From Chryseobacterium defluvii (lineage in GTDB: Bacteria; Bacteroidota; Bacteroidia; Flavobacteriales; Weeksellaceae), in the NCBI RefSeq assembly GCF_014204415.1, contig NZ_JACHLE010000001.1, positions 186,001-250,000 of the forward strand: a stretch of 64,000 bases of DNA. The letters run 5' to 3'. Of the stretch, positions 34,272 to 42,599 are shown piece after piece. Each line of letters starts with the position of its first letter. Positions within the stretch are counted from its first letter, which is position 1. The translations under genes and the position numbers were made by a program. The notes under the pieces are model-generated. The model saw only the letters and a list, made by a program, of their open reading frames with translations. It ran no database searches and was not told the DNA's origin.

Positions 34272-34292
34272 GAAGTAGTATAGCAATACGCG

Positions 34293-34325
34293 AAATGACT
34301 GTCAATATTGGCGGTCATTTTTTAC
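34293..34325 (+). terminator. Terminator after purL
   Basis: AAATGACTGTC / GGCGGTCATTT stem with wobble pairs, then a T run that touches the left end of the repeat element. Confidence 0.8.
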
Positions 34326-34462
34326 CACAAAAGTCACAAAAGAACACTTAATGTTTTTTGAAAATCTTTGATTTTCTCCTTATGTGAACTTTAATCTTCA
34401 GCAATCTTAAAGCTTAAATAACTAAAGTTTCTTAATATAAAAGCTTTTGTGACTTTTGTGGT
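34324..34462. repeat. Dispersed palindromic element (139 bp copy)
   Basis: Ends are perfect inverted copies: ACCACAAAAGTCACAAAAG at 34324 and CTTTTGTGACTTTTGTGGT ending at 34462. The interior contains a GAAAATC/GATTTTC hairpin, CTTATGTGAACTT and AATAACTAAAGT, all shared with the minus-strand reading of the copy at 46842-46943. No reading frame. Confidence 0.8.
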
Positions 34463-34825
34463 GAAACTAAATATGAAACTAAAGTATTACACTACAAAAT
34501 AACATAAACCATCTAACATCGTCTTTGTCATTCCGAATAAAGGGTATATTTAATTCTTAATCGGAATATGAATTGTACTCACTAGAATCTATCAGTTTAA
34601 TTTTCTATCTTACATTTTTTTATTCTACAAATCTAAAGGAAGGGAATCTAAACAATGCAGAAATACTTTAAATAATTACCCAGATAATTAATCCGCAATC
34701 ATTGATCATCATTATTTTTAGATCTATGCCTGCTGATTCAATTGAACTGCTACATGATATTTAATAAAGTTGCAGTTTAAAGCAGATATTTCCTCCCTAA
34801 AATTTAATAAACCATTATAATACAT
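34463..34825. other. Intergenic stretch with no gene seen
   Basis: AT-rich DNA between the repeat and the pnp promoter. A short GTCATTCCGAA stretch near 34528 resembles common dispersed flavobacterial fragments. No open frame, tRNA or clear palindrome; an rpsO gene, which precedes pnp in many bacteria, is not present here. Confidence 0.5.
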
Positions 34826-34833
34826 TATCTTTG
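34826..34833 (+). promoter_or_regulatory. Candidate -7 box (TATCTTTG) of pnp
   Basis: TAnnTTTG match followed by GCAAAC, 67 nt before ATG 34901, leaving a leader of about 60 nt. Confidence 0.6.
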
Positions 34834-34866
34834 CAAACGAAAATTTAAAGAGTTTAAATAATAACC

Positions 34867-34884
34867 GTACTCAATACGGAGTAC
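34867..34884 (+). promoter_or_regulatory. Hairpin in the pnp leader
   Basis: GTACTC / GAGTAC arms with loop AATACG, 16 nt before the start codon. In other bacteria pnp is autoregulated through a leader stem-loop; a similar role here is inference. Confidence 0.4.
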
Positions 34885-34900
34885 TAGAGACGAACAATTT

Positions 34901-37090
34901 ATGAGTATACCTCAAGCGTTTACAGAAACGATCACTCTTGCAGACGGCAGAGAGATCACTATTGAAACGGGGAAACTGGCAAAACAGGCCGATGGATCCG
35001 TAGTTGTAAAAATGGGCGGAACAATGCTTTTAGCAACGGTTGTAGCCAATAAAGAAGCCAATCCCGGTGTAGATTTTTTGCCGTTAACGGTAGATTACAG
35101 AGAAAAGTTCTATGCAGGCGGGAAAATTCCCGGAAACTTCTTCCGTAGAGAAGCAAGGCCTTCAGATCAGGAAATATTAACCATGCGTTTGGTAGACAGA
35201 GTCCTTCGTCCGCTTTTTCCTGAGGATTTCCATGCTGAAGTTCAGGTAATGATCTCTCTGATCTCTTATGACGGCCAGTCTATTCCTGATGATTTAGCCG
35301 GTTTAGCGGCTTCTGCGGCTATCGCGATTACAGATATTCCTTTCGATGGGCCAATGTCTGAAGTAAGAGTAGTAAGATTTGACGGACAACTTGCGATCAA
35401 TCCGAGTTATGAAGCACTTAAAAATTCAGAGCTTGATATTATGGTGGGAGCTACCAAAGACTCCATCGTAATGGTAGAAGGAGAGATGAAGGAAATTTCT
35501 GAGCAGGAAATGCTGGAAGCCATTATTTTTGCTCATGCCGAGATTAAAAAACAGATCGAAGCTCAGGAAAGATTAGCTGAAAAAGTAGGAAAAGCTTTCC
35601 CTAAAAGAGAATATTCTCACGAAGTTCACGATGAAGACATTCGTGAAAAAGTATGGAAAGAATGTTACGATAAAGTATATGAAGTGGCAAAAACCCCTTC
35701 AGCTAAAGAAGAGAGACACGAAAAATTCAAAGCGGTTCTTGATGAGTTCCTGGCACAATATGTAGATAATGTGGAAGAACTTGAAAGAGTAACCCCTTTT
35801 GCAAAAGTATATTATCATGATGTAGAGAAGGAAGCTATGCGTCAGATGATCCTTGAGGATAATATCCGTCTTGACGGCCGTGATCCTCAAACGATCCGCC
35901 CGATCTGGTCCGAGATCGATTACCTTCCGGGATCTCACGGTTCAGCAGTTTTTACAAGAGGTGAAACGCAGTCTTTGACGGCAGTGACTTTAGGCTCTAT
36001 AAAAGACGCGAACATGGTGGACAGCGTAATTGCACAATATGACGAAAAATTCTTCTTACATTATAATTTCCCTCCGTTCTCAACCGGTGAAGCGAGGCCT
36101 TTAAGAGGAACTTCAAGGAGAGAAGTAGGGCACGGAAACTTAGCTCAAAGAGCTTTACAGGCAGTTATCCCTGAAGAAAATCCATATACGATCAGAATTG
36201 TTTCTGATATTTTAGAATCGAACGGTTCGTCTTCCATGGCGACTGTTTGTGCAGGAACATTGGCATTAATGGATGCCGGAGTGCAGATCACAAAACCTGT
36301 TTCCGGTATTGCAATGGGACTGATCACTGATGCAAAATCAGGTAAATTTACCGTACTTTCCGATATCCTGGGAGATGAAGATCATCTTGGAGACATGGAC
36401 TTTAAAGTGACAGGTACTGCAGATGGTATTACAGCTTGCCAGATGGATATCAAAATCCAGGGGCTTTCTATGGATATCATGGAAAAAGCTTTGATGCAGG
36501 CAAGAGACGGAAGATTACATATCTTAAATAAAATCACGGAAACCATTGCCCAGCCAAGACCGGACGTGAAGCCGCACGCTCCGAAAATGGTAGTAATGGA
36601 GATCTCCAAAGACTTCATTGGTGCTGTAATTGGGCCTGGTGGAAAAATCATTCAGCAGTTACAGAAAGATACGGATACCGTTATTGCCATTGAAGAAGTT
36701 GGAGAAATCGGACGTATCGAAATTGCAGGAACAGACAGAGAGAAGATCAATGCAGCGGTTGCCAAGATCAATGAAATTACTTTCGTACCGGTAGTAGGAG
36801 AAGTATACAATGGAAAAGTGGTGAAAGTAATGGATTTCGGAGCTTTCGTAGCGATTGCTAAAGGTACTGAAGGCCTTCTTCATATCTCGGAGATCGAGTG
36901 GAAGCGTCTGGATAAAGTTCCTTATGCGGAAGGAGATGAAGTGGAAGTGAAGTTCATGGGTTACGATGACCGTAAGAAAATGAAGCTTTCCCGCAAAGTT
37001 CTTTTACCAAGACCTCCGAAGCCGGAGTCTAAGCCAAGACAGGAACAGCAGGTAAGATCCGAAGGTGAAAACCCGGAAGGACAAGCTTAA
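34901..37090 (+). CDS. pnp: Polynucleotide phosphorylase
   Basis: 729 residues with the complete layout: two RNase PH domains separated by a helical linker ([27 protein letters not shown] in the first; [16 protein letters not shown] and [19 protein letters not shown] in the second, the latter with the catalytic aspartates), a KH domain ([20 protein letters not shown]), and an S1 domain ([33 protein letters not shown]). The tail after the S1 domain is short and Pro/Arg/Glu rich. 3'-5' phosphorolytic RNA degradation in the cytosol. Monocistronic, with its own promoter and terminator. Confidence 0.97.
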   Translation: MSIPQAFTETITLADGREITIETGKLAKQADGSVVVKMGGTMLLATVVANKEANPGVDFLPLTVDYREKFYAGGKIPGNFFRREARPSDQEILTMRLVDRVLRPLFPEDFHAEVQVMISLISYDGQSIPDDLAGLAASAAIAITDIPFDGPMSEVRVVRFDGQLAINPSYEALKNSELDIMVGATKDSIVMVEGEMKEISEQEMLEAIIFAHAEIKKQIEAQERLAEKVGKAFPKREYSHEVHDEDIREKVWKECYDKVYEVAKTPSAKEERHEKFKAVLDEFLAQYVDNVEELERVTPFAKVYYHDVEKEAMRQMILEDNIRLDGRDPQTIRPIWSEIDYLPGSHGSAVFTRGETQSLTAVTLGSIKDANMVDSVIAQYDEKFFLHYNFPPFSTGEARPLRGTSRREVGHGNLAQRALQAVIPEENPYTIRIVSDILESNGSSSMATVCAGTLALMDAGVQITKPVSGIAMGLITDAKSGKFTVLSDILGDEDHLGDMDFKVTGTADGITACQMDIKIQGLSMDIMEKALMQARDGRLHILNKITETIAQPRPDVKPHAPKMVVMEISKDFIGAVIGPGGKIIQQLQKDTDTVIAIEEVGEIGRIEIAGTDREKINAAVAKINEITFVPVVGEVYNGKVVKVMDFGAFVAIAKGTEGLLHISEIEWKRLDKVPYAEGDEVEVKFMGYDDRKKMKLSRKVLLPRPPKPESKPRQEQQVRSEGENPEGQA

Positions 37091-37096
37091 AAATAG

Positions 37097-37124
37097 AAAC
37101 CACCGAAATTTCGGTGGTTTTTTT
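37097..37124 (+). terminator. Terminator after pnp
   Basis: Perfect palindrome AAACCACCGAAA / TTTCGGTGGTTT plus a T run. Confidence 0.92.
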
Positions 37125-37137
37125 ATATGAATTAATT

Positions 37138-37316
37138 AACCACAAAAGCCACAAAGCTTGATTTAAAAATACTTAAGCTTAATAAAATGTAGCTTAAAAG
37201 TAAACAGAAAGCTTATTATTTTTTTAGCCTTAGGTGAACTTTATCTTTAGAAATTATCTTAACTCAGTTTACTTAAGTGTAAATGAAAAGGAAAAACTTT
37301 TGTGACTTTTGTGGTT
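37138..37316. repeat. Dispersed palindromic element (179 bp copy)
   Basis: Left end AACCACAAAAGCCACAAAG and right end CTTTTGTGACTTTTGTGGTT in inverted orientation. Interior blocks TTAGGTGAACTTTATCTT and ACTTAAGTGT are shared with other copies. Lies between two terminators, where its insertion or spread would not disturb a gene. Confidence 0.8.
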
Positions 37317-37318
37317 AA

Positions 37319-37348
37319 ATAAAAAACCGTCTACTACTAGACGGTTTA
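37319..37348 (-). terminator. Terminator of the M13 peptidase gene
   Basis: AAACCGTCT / AGACGGTTT stem with loop ACTACT; on the minus strand it is followed by TTTTTATTT. Confidence 0.88.
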
Positions 37349-37357
37349 AAAATATGT

Positions 37358-39430
37358 TTACCAGATCTTAATTCTATCTTCCGGTTTCTTATACAATTTA
37401 TCTCCCTGTTTCACATCAAAGGCTTTATAAAAAGCATCTGTATTTACAAGCGGCCCGAATGCCCTGAACATTCCCGGGGTATGCTCATCCGTTTTGATCT
37501 GGTTGATCAAAGCAGCTTCCGTATATAATGTCCTCCAAATTGTTCCCCAGCTCAGGAAGAATCTCTGATCCTGTGTATACCCACTTATTTTGCCTAAGTT
37601 TCCTTTATCTTTCAGATACATCTGCAATGCATCATAGGCAATATTTACCCCTCCAAGGTCTGCGATATTTTCACCATTGGTGAAAGTACCGTTTACAAAA
37701 GTTCCTTTTACCGGTTCATATTTATCAAATTGAGTAGCTAGCGATTTTGTTGCCTTTTCAAAATTGGCTTTATCTTCAGGAGTCCACCAGTCTGCCAGGT
37801 TTCCGTCTGCATCAAACTGGGCTCCTGAATCATCAAACCCGTGGCTCATTTCATGCCCGATCACTCCACCAATCCCGCCGAAATTCACTGCCGGGTCAGC
37901 CTGTGGATTAAAGAATGGAGGCTGAAGGATAGCCGCCGGGAATACGATCTCATTATTCTGCGGGCTGTAGTAGGCATTTACCGTTTGCGGAGACATGGTC
38001 CATTTGGATTTGTCTACAGGTTTCCCCACTTTGTCAAGGTTTTCTTTGTATTTCCACTCAGAGATATTCTGAAGATTCTTATACAATGAACCGCCTTGGG
38101 ATTCTGACAGGATATTGAGCTGGGAATAATCTTTCCATTTGTCGGGATAGGCCACTTTTACTTTGAATTTATTGAGCTTGGTAAGGGCTTTTTCTTTAGT
38201 GGTGGAAGACATCCATGTTAAGTCATTGATGTGCTGTGCGAAGCTTTTTTTCAGGTAATCTATCAGCTCAACCATCTGGGCTTTGGCTTCTGCCGGGAAA
38301 TACTTTTCTACATACAGTTTTCCGAAGGCTTCCCCCAAACTGCCATTGATAAGCTCATATCCTCTTTTATTAAGAGCCCTTTGCTCTTTTTGTCCGCGAA
38401 GGTATTTTCCGTAAAACCCGAACTTCATATCATCCAGCTGCTGAGAAAGGAAACCGGCGCTTCCCGATAGCAGATTGAATTTTAAATAATCTTTAATGAT
38501 AGGAATATTCTGCTGGGTAATGAAGGTATCAAGGTTTTTGTAATAATTCAGTTCGCCTACGATCACTTTATCCGTATTTACGCCCACTTTTTTCAGGTAA
38601 GCCGGCAGATTGATGTTTTTCACCATACCGGAAAGATCAGACATTGTTTTAGGGTTATTCTGAAGGTTGATATCACGAATCTGCTCATTGGTGAGCAAGG
38701 TCTTTGCAATGGATTTTTCGAAATCAACTATTTTTGAGGCTGATTCCGGGGCGTTCTTGTATCCCAGTACATTCAGCATGGAAGCTACATATTTTGTATA
38801 TTCTTTAATAGCTTCCGTATTCTTATCATTTACTTTCTGGTAATAATCCCTTCCAAGCCCTAAACCGGCACTTCCAAGATATACCGCATTCATTTTTGAA
38901 TCCTTAAGATCTGCACTGGCACCCCAGGCATAAAAAGGATTATCTCCTTTCAGAGTAGAGGTGGTCAGGTATTTTTCAAGATCGGCCACCGTTTTTATGG
39001 CGTCTATTTTTGAAAGGTCTTCTCTGATGGGATTAATGCCGTCCTTGTTTCTTTTTTCCATATCCATATAGGAGGTATACAGATTCTGTATCTTTCTGCC
39101 TTCGCTTCCGTCAGCAAACTTATCTTTCAGAAGAGAGTTTAAGATCACCAGGGAATTATTGTCCGTACTTTCACGGAGCTGGTCAAAACTTCCCCATCGG
39201 GAGCGGTCGGATGGTATCTTGGTTGTTTTCATCCATGTTCCGTTCACAAAGCTGTAAAAATCATCCTGCGGACGGACGGTAACGTCCATTGCAGATATAT
39301 TCAGCCCTTTTTCTGAAGGATCCTTGGTAATACTGCTCATGGCCGCGTTAGGGCCTGATTGTTGTGCCTCTGCTGTGCCTAAAGCAGATAATAATGCAAT
39401 GGCGAGCAGGCTTATTTTAACTTTTTTCAT
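37358..39430 (-). CDS. M13-family metallopeptidase (PepO/neprilysin-like)
   Basis: 690 residues. Signal peptide MKKVKISLLAIALLSALGTAEAQ. The large N-terminal helical M13 domain begins at DDFYSFVNGTWMKTTKIPSDRSRWGSFDQL. The zinc site is HEMSH at residues 526-530 with third ligand Glu587 in ENIADLGG. NAYYSPQNNEIVFPAAILQPPFF precedes it as in the family. The C-terminus ends KIW where many members have CxxW; the Cys is absent. Predicted periplasmic oligopeptidase. 50 nt downstream of the TonB-receptor-like gene, so possibly in the MarR operon. Confidence 0.93.
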   Translation of the reverse strand: MKKVKISLLAIALLSALGTAEAQQSGPNAAMSSITKDPSEKGLNISAMDVTVRPQDDFYSFVNGTWMKTTKIPSDRSRWGSFDQLRESTDNNSLVILNSLLKDKFADGSEGRKIQNLYTSYMDMEKRNKDGINPIREDLSKIDAIKTVADLEKYLTTSTLKGDNPFYAWGASADLKDSKMNAVYLGSAGLGLGRDYYQKVNDKNTEAIKEYTKYVASMLNVLGYKNAPESASKIVDFEKSIAKTLLTNEQIRDINLQNNPKTMSDLSGMVKNINLPAYLKKVGVNTDKVIVGELNYYKNLDTFITQQNIPIIKDYLKFNLLSGSAGFLSQQLDDMKFGFYGKYLRGQKEQRALNKRGYELINGSLGEAFGKLYVEKYFPAEAKAQMVELIDYLKKSFAQHINDLTWMSSTTKEKALTKLNKFKVKVAYPDKWKDYSQLNILSESQGGSLYKNLQNISEWKYKENLDKVGKPVDKSKWTMSPQTVNAYYSPQNNEIVFPAAILQPPFFNPQADPAVNFGGIGGVIGHEMSHGFDDSGAQFDADGNLADWWTPEDKANFEKATKSLATQFDKYEPVKGTFVNGTFTNGENIADLGGVNIAYDALQMYLKDKGNLGKISGYTQDQRFFLSWGTIWRTLYTEAALINQIKTDEHTPGMFRAFGPLVNTDAFYKAFDVKQGDKLYKKPEDRIKIW

Positions 39431-39480
39431 AGCGGTTGTTTTTATCGTTTGACTTAATTTTGTTTTTTGTCTTCTCCGGA

Positions 39481-41922
39481 TTATCCGTTCCCGATTCTTT
39501 GTTTCAGGTCTTCGGCACCACCGGTTTTCCTTGGCTGCCCTGCTTTTCCTGATCCGAAATTATAGGTATAGGAAAGAGTAACGACACGGGTATCCCTTTC
39601 TACTTCGAAATTTTCCACATAATTGTTGAAAGTAGTCCGCGCTCTTGGATTGCTGGTATAGAATATATCGTTGAAAGCCAGCTTCAGGGTACTGTTGTTC
39701 TTGAATTTCTTCTGTGCGCCCAGATTCAGGTACCAGTTCGGTTTTACATCCATATAGGCATATACTTCTCTGGCTCTGTAATTCCCGGTAAGTTCAGCAG
39801 TAAATCCGTTTCCAAGCTTGAAAGAATTGATGCTGTTCATATTGAACGTAAAGTTCCCTTTATTATTGATCTGTGTTCCTGAAACATTCCCGGTGTAAGA
39901 CCCATAGTAAAAATTGGCGCTGTTGTTCATGTCCCACCATTTTGTAACCTTCACTGGAGCGATCAGATACAATCCGAAATAAGAGGCTGAATTCAGGTTT
40001 TCAATGGTTTGTACCGTAATATTCTTCCCGTCCTCTACTACAGGCTTTATCACATCTGTAATATTATCCGACGTTTTGCTGTAGCTTAAAGTGGCAAAAT
40101 ATTTATTGCTTAAACTGTAGGTCAGCTCATAATTCATGGTGGTTTGTGGGTTCAGGTCCGGATTTCCGGCTCTGTAAGTAGTAGGATCCAGATAGTATTT
40201 GAAAGGATTCAGCTGGTTGTAGCTTGGCCTTGTGATTCTTCGGCTGAAATTGGCCTCAAGGTTATTCTTGTCATTAAGGTCATAAGAAAATACTGCGCTT
40301 GGGAAAAGCTGGGTATAATTCTTCTTATTCACCTGGTTGGTCGTGAGCTGGGTACCGGTAATATTCGTATTTTCTATCCTCAGACCGAAATTGGTACTGA
40401 ATTTCTCCCATTTTTTAGACACATTCCCATAAATAGCATTGATGTTTTCTTCATAAATATAATGGTTGGTCTTGCCCATGTCCATTACCGGGGTTCCAAG
40501 GCTTACATCAAAAAACTGAAGGTCACTGTCTGCTTTCACAAAACTTGTTTTAATGCCGGCTTCCGCTTTCCAGTTATTTTTAAAGGCTTTTGTAAGGTCA
40601 GATTTAAGGGAATAAATATTTAAACTTCCGCCTATATCCCCTTTTAAAAGGTAAGGATTTGCCGTCTCAAGACCTGTAGCAAGATTTCCTGAAAGGTCGT
40701 ATGTTCTGGTATCAAAATTCTGTAAAGTAGTATTGGAGTAGTTGATGTAATCAAAATCTGTCGTGATCTCAGAACCCAGGGAATCGATCGTATATTTATG
40801 GTTCAGGTTGAAAGATGCATTTTTCCAATGGTCTTTTGAACGGTTCTGCGTAGTAAAAGTTCTTTCAGGAAGATGATCACTACCAAGGATTACGCTTGAA
40901 TTATCCCCTTTTGGGTCAAATTTATTGCTGATAAACCCTATGGAAAATCCAAGTATGTTTTTATCATTCATGTAATAGTCCATTCCTGCTTTGGCGATAT
41001 GATTTCTAAAGTTCATTTTCAGGAAATTGTCCTGCAGGTAGGCTTTTTCAAAAGTATTGCCCTCATTATAGAAGTTTCTGTCCAAAACCAGATGGTTGAA
41101 AAATTCCCTGTAGGCAAAGCTATAGTTGGCAAAAACGTTTACCTTTTTATTTCTGTGGTTGATGCTGAAATTATTGTTGTTCTTAATATACCTTCCTGTC
41201 CCCAAAGCCGTAGTGATGCTTCCGTTGGTTCCTTTTCTCTGGTCTTTTTTAAGCTTGATGTTAATGATGGAGGTTCCTGCCGCATCATACTTGGAAGACG
41301 GATTGGTAATGAATTCAATCTTGTCGACACTTGCAGAAGGAATCCCCCTTAAATAATTGGCAAGCTCTGTTCCCGTCATTGGTGTGTTTTTACCGTCTAT
41401 CTGTACCAGAAGATTTCCTCTTCCACGAAGGCTGATGTTATCATTGCTGTCCACATTCACGCCCGGTGCCTTTTCAAGAACCTCAAAAGCTGAGTTTCCG
41501 GTGCTTGCAATACTGTTTTCTACGTTCAGGATCATCTTGCCGTCCTGTCTTTCAATATAAGGTTTGGATTTTGTGATCACCACGCCTTCAATCAATTTTT
41601 CATTCAGCTGAACAGGTGGAAGCGTAGTGTTGCCTGTAACAGCAATAGGTTCTGATTTGTAGGCTTCTGCACCGTTTTTATTGATCTTTACCAGATAATT
41701 TCCTGCTACCAGATCATTGAAACTGAAATTTCCTTTCTGATCCGCTATCTCTGTTTTCACTAATTTATTTTCAGAATCGAATAAATTAATTTCCACCTGA
41801 TTAACCTGTTCGGAATTAATATTTCCCGATAGCGAAAAGCTCTGTTGTGATGTCTGTGCTGAAAGTGTGCTGCTGAAAAAAGACATCAGCCAGACAAAGA
41901 TGAGTAAGAATATTCTTGCCAT
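39481..41922 (-). CDS. TonB-dependent receptor-type outer membrane protein
   Basis: 813 residues. Signal peptide to about residue 22 (LSAQ). Residues about 27-110 form a carboxypeptidase-regulatory-like beta domain (SLSGNINSEQVNQVEINLFD...GNFSFNDLVAGNYLVKI). A plug with GVVITKSKPYIERQDGKMILNVENSIASTGNSAFEVLEKAPGVNVDSNDNISLRGRGNLLVQIDGK follows, then an OMP_b-brl_3-type barrel. The tail QPRKTGGAEDLKQRIGNG is typical of this Bacteroidota group. The ligand is not known; iron, peptide or vitamin uptake are options. 8 nt downstream of the marR gene. Confidence 0.92.
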   Translation of the reverse strand: MARIFLLIFVWLMSFFSSTLSAQTSQQSFSLSGNINSEQVNQVEINLFDSENKLVKTEIADQKGNFSFNDLVAGNYLVKINKNGAEAYKSEPIAVTGNTTLPPVQLNEKLIEGVVITKSKPYIERQDGKMILNVENSIASTGNSAFEVLEKAPGVNVDSNDNISLRGRGNLLVQIDGKNTPMTGTELANYLRGIPSASVDKIEFITNPSSKYDAAGTSIINIKLKKDQRKGTNGSITTALGTGRYIKNNNNFSINHRNKKVNVFANYSFAYREFFNHLVLDRNFYNEGNTFEKAYLQDNFLKMNFRNHIAKAGMDYYMNDKNILGFSIGFISNKFDPKGDNSSVILGSDHLPERTFTTQNRSKDHWKNASFNLNHKYTIDSLGSEITTDFDYINYSNTTLQNFDTRTYDLSGNLATGLETANPYLLKGDIGGSLNIYSLKSDLTKAFKNNWKAEAGIKTSFVKADSDLQFFDVSLGTPVMDMGKTNHYIYEENINAIYGNVSKKWEKFSTNFGLRIENTNITGTQLTTNQVNKKNYTQLFPSAVFSYDLNDKNNLEANFSRRITRPSYNQLNPFKYYLDPTTYRAGNPDLNPQTTMNYELTYSLSNKYFATLSYSKTSDNITDVIKPVVEDGKNITVQTIENLNSASYFGLYLIAPVKVTKWWDMNNSANFYYGSYTGNVSGTQINNKGNFTFNMNSINSFKLGNGFTAELTGNYRAREVYAYMDVKPNWYLNLGAQKKFKNNSTLKLAFNDIFYTSNPRARTTFNNYVENFEVERDTRVVTLSYTYNFGSGKAGQPRKTGGAEDLKQRIGNG

Positions 41923-41930
41923 AGTGTTTA

Positions 41931-42368
41931 TTATTTAGTATTAAGACAGTTTTCTGATATTTTGAGCAGTGCTGAATTCATGACTTCCAGTTCTTCCCCG
42001 GTTACATGTTCCAAAGCGGTTTTTCTGTTGCTTTCAACCAGTGCCTGCACTTCTTTGATGATCTTCTTTCCTGATTCGGTTACTTCCAGAAGGGTTTTTC
42101 TGCGGTCTTCCGGGTGTGTATGACGGATAATATATTCGGATTTTACCATCAGGTCAATGATCCTGGTTACGGAAGCATTGTCTTTAAAGACCAGATCCCC
42201 GATCTCATTCTGGGTGATCCCCGGATTTTCCAGAATAGCTTTGATGATCAGCCACTGATCGATAGTAATAGAATAGCCATTCGCTTTTAATTGCCTCTGA
42301 GCATAATTCCTGTAAGCCCTGATCGCTTTATCTATATTGTAAAATATAATCGAATCTAATTTTTCCAT
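41931..42368 (-). CDS. MarR-family transcriptional regulator
   Basis: 145 residues with the MarR winged helix: YSITIDQWLIIKAILENPGITQNEIGDLVFKDNASVTRIIDLMVKSEYIIRHTHPEDRRKTLLEVTESGKKII. The wing carries the conserved DRRKTLLEVT, and the first and last helices make the dimer interface. It heads a unit with the TonB-type receptor (8 nt apart) and perhaps the M13 peptidase, and may repress it in response to a small molecule. Candidate operator sites lie just upstream. Confidence 0.93.
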   Translation of the reverse strand: MEKLDSIIFYNIDKAIRAYRNYAQRQLKANGYSITIDQWLIIKAILENPGITQNEIGDLVFKDNASVTRIIDLMVKSEYIIRHTHPEDRRKTLLEVTESGKKIIKEVQALVESNRKTALEHVTGEELEVMNSALLKISENCLNTK

Positions 42369-42402
42369 GGTGTGTAAACTTTCTTTCTTAATTAAAATGA
42401 TT

Positions 42403-42432
42403 TATCAATTATTGATATGTCAATTAATAAGT
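42403..42432 (-). promoter_or_regulatory. Candidate MarR operator
   Basis: TATCAATTATTGATA is a 15-base palindrome (42403-42417), followed by a second half-site TCAATTAAT. On the minus strand it reads TTGACATATCAATAATTGATA, about 35 nt before the marR ATG, where a repressor would cover the promoter. Confidence 0.5.
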
Positions 42433-42516
42433 TGCAGAGATTTTTATTTTGTTACAATCCTAAGTTGAAATTTTTGTAAATGAAGATTTACCTGATCTTT
42501 CGATGGATTTTAAATC

Positions 42517-42539
42517 TCACAGGTTTTAAAAACCTGTGA
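42517..42539. repeat. Palindrome of the ACCTGTGA type
   Basis: Perfect 23-base palindrome with arms TCACAGGTTTT / AAAACCTGTGA. The AACCTGTGA half recurs near 5210. It may be a small dispersed repeat or a terminator-like hairpin. The rest of 42433-42599 shows nothing else except the terminator. Confidence 0.5.
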
Positions 42540-42566
42540 AGTTTGCTTGTGAAGATTGTATTAAAG

Positions 42567-42594
42567 AAAAACCACCCTATTTCAGGTGGTTTTA
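42567..42594 (-). terminator. Terminator of the ABC permease-peptidase gene
   Basis: AAAACCACC / GGTGGTTTT stem, followed on the minus strand by TTCTTT. Confidence 0.75.
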
Positions 42595-42599
42595 ATATA

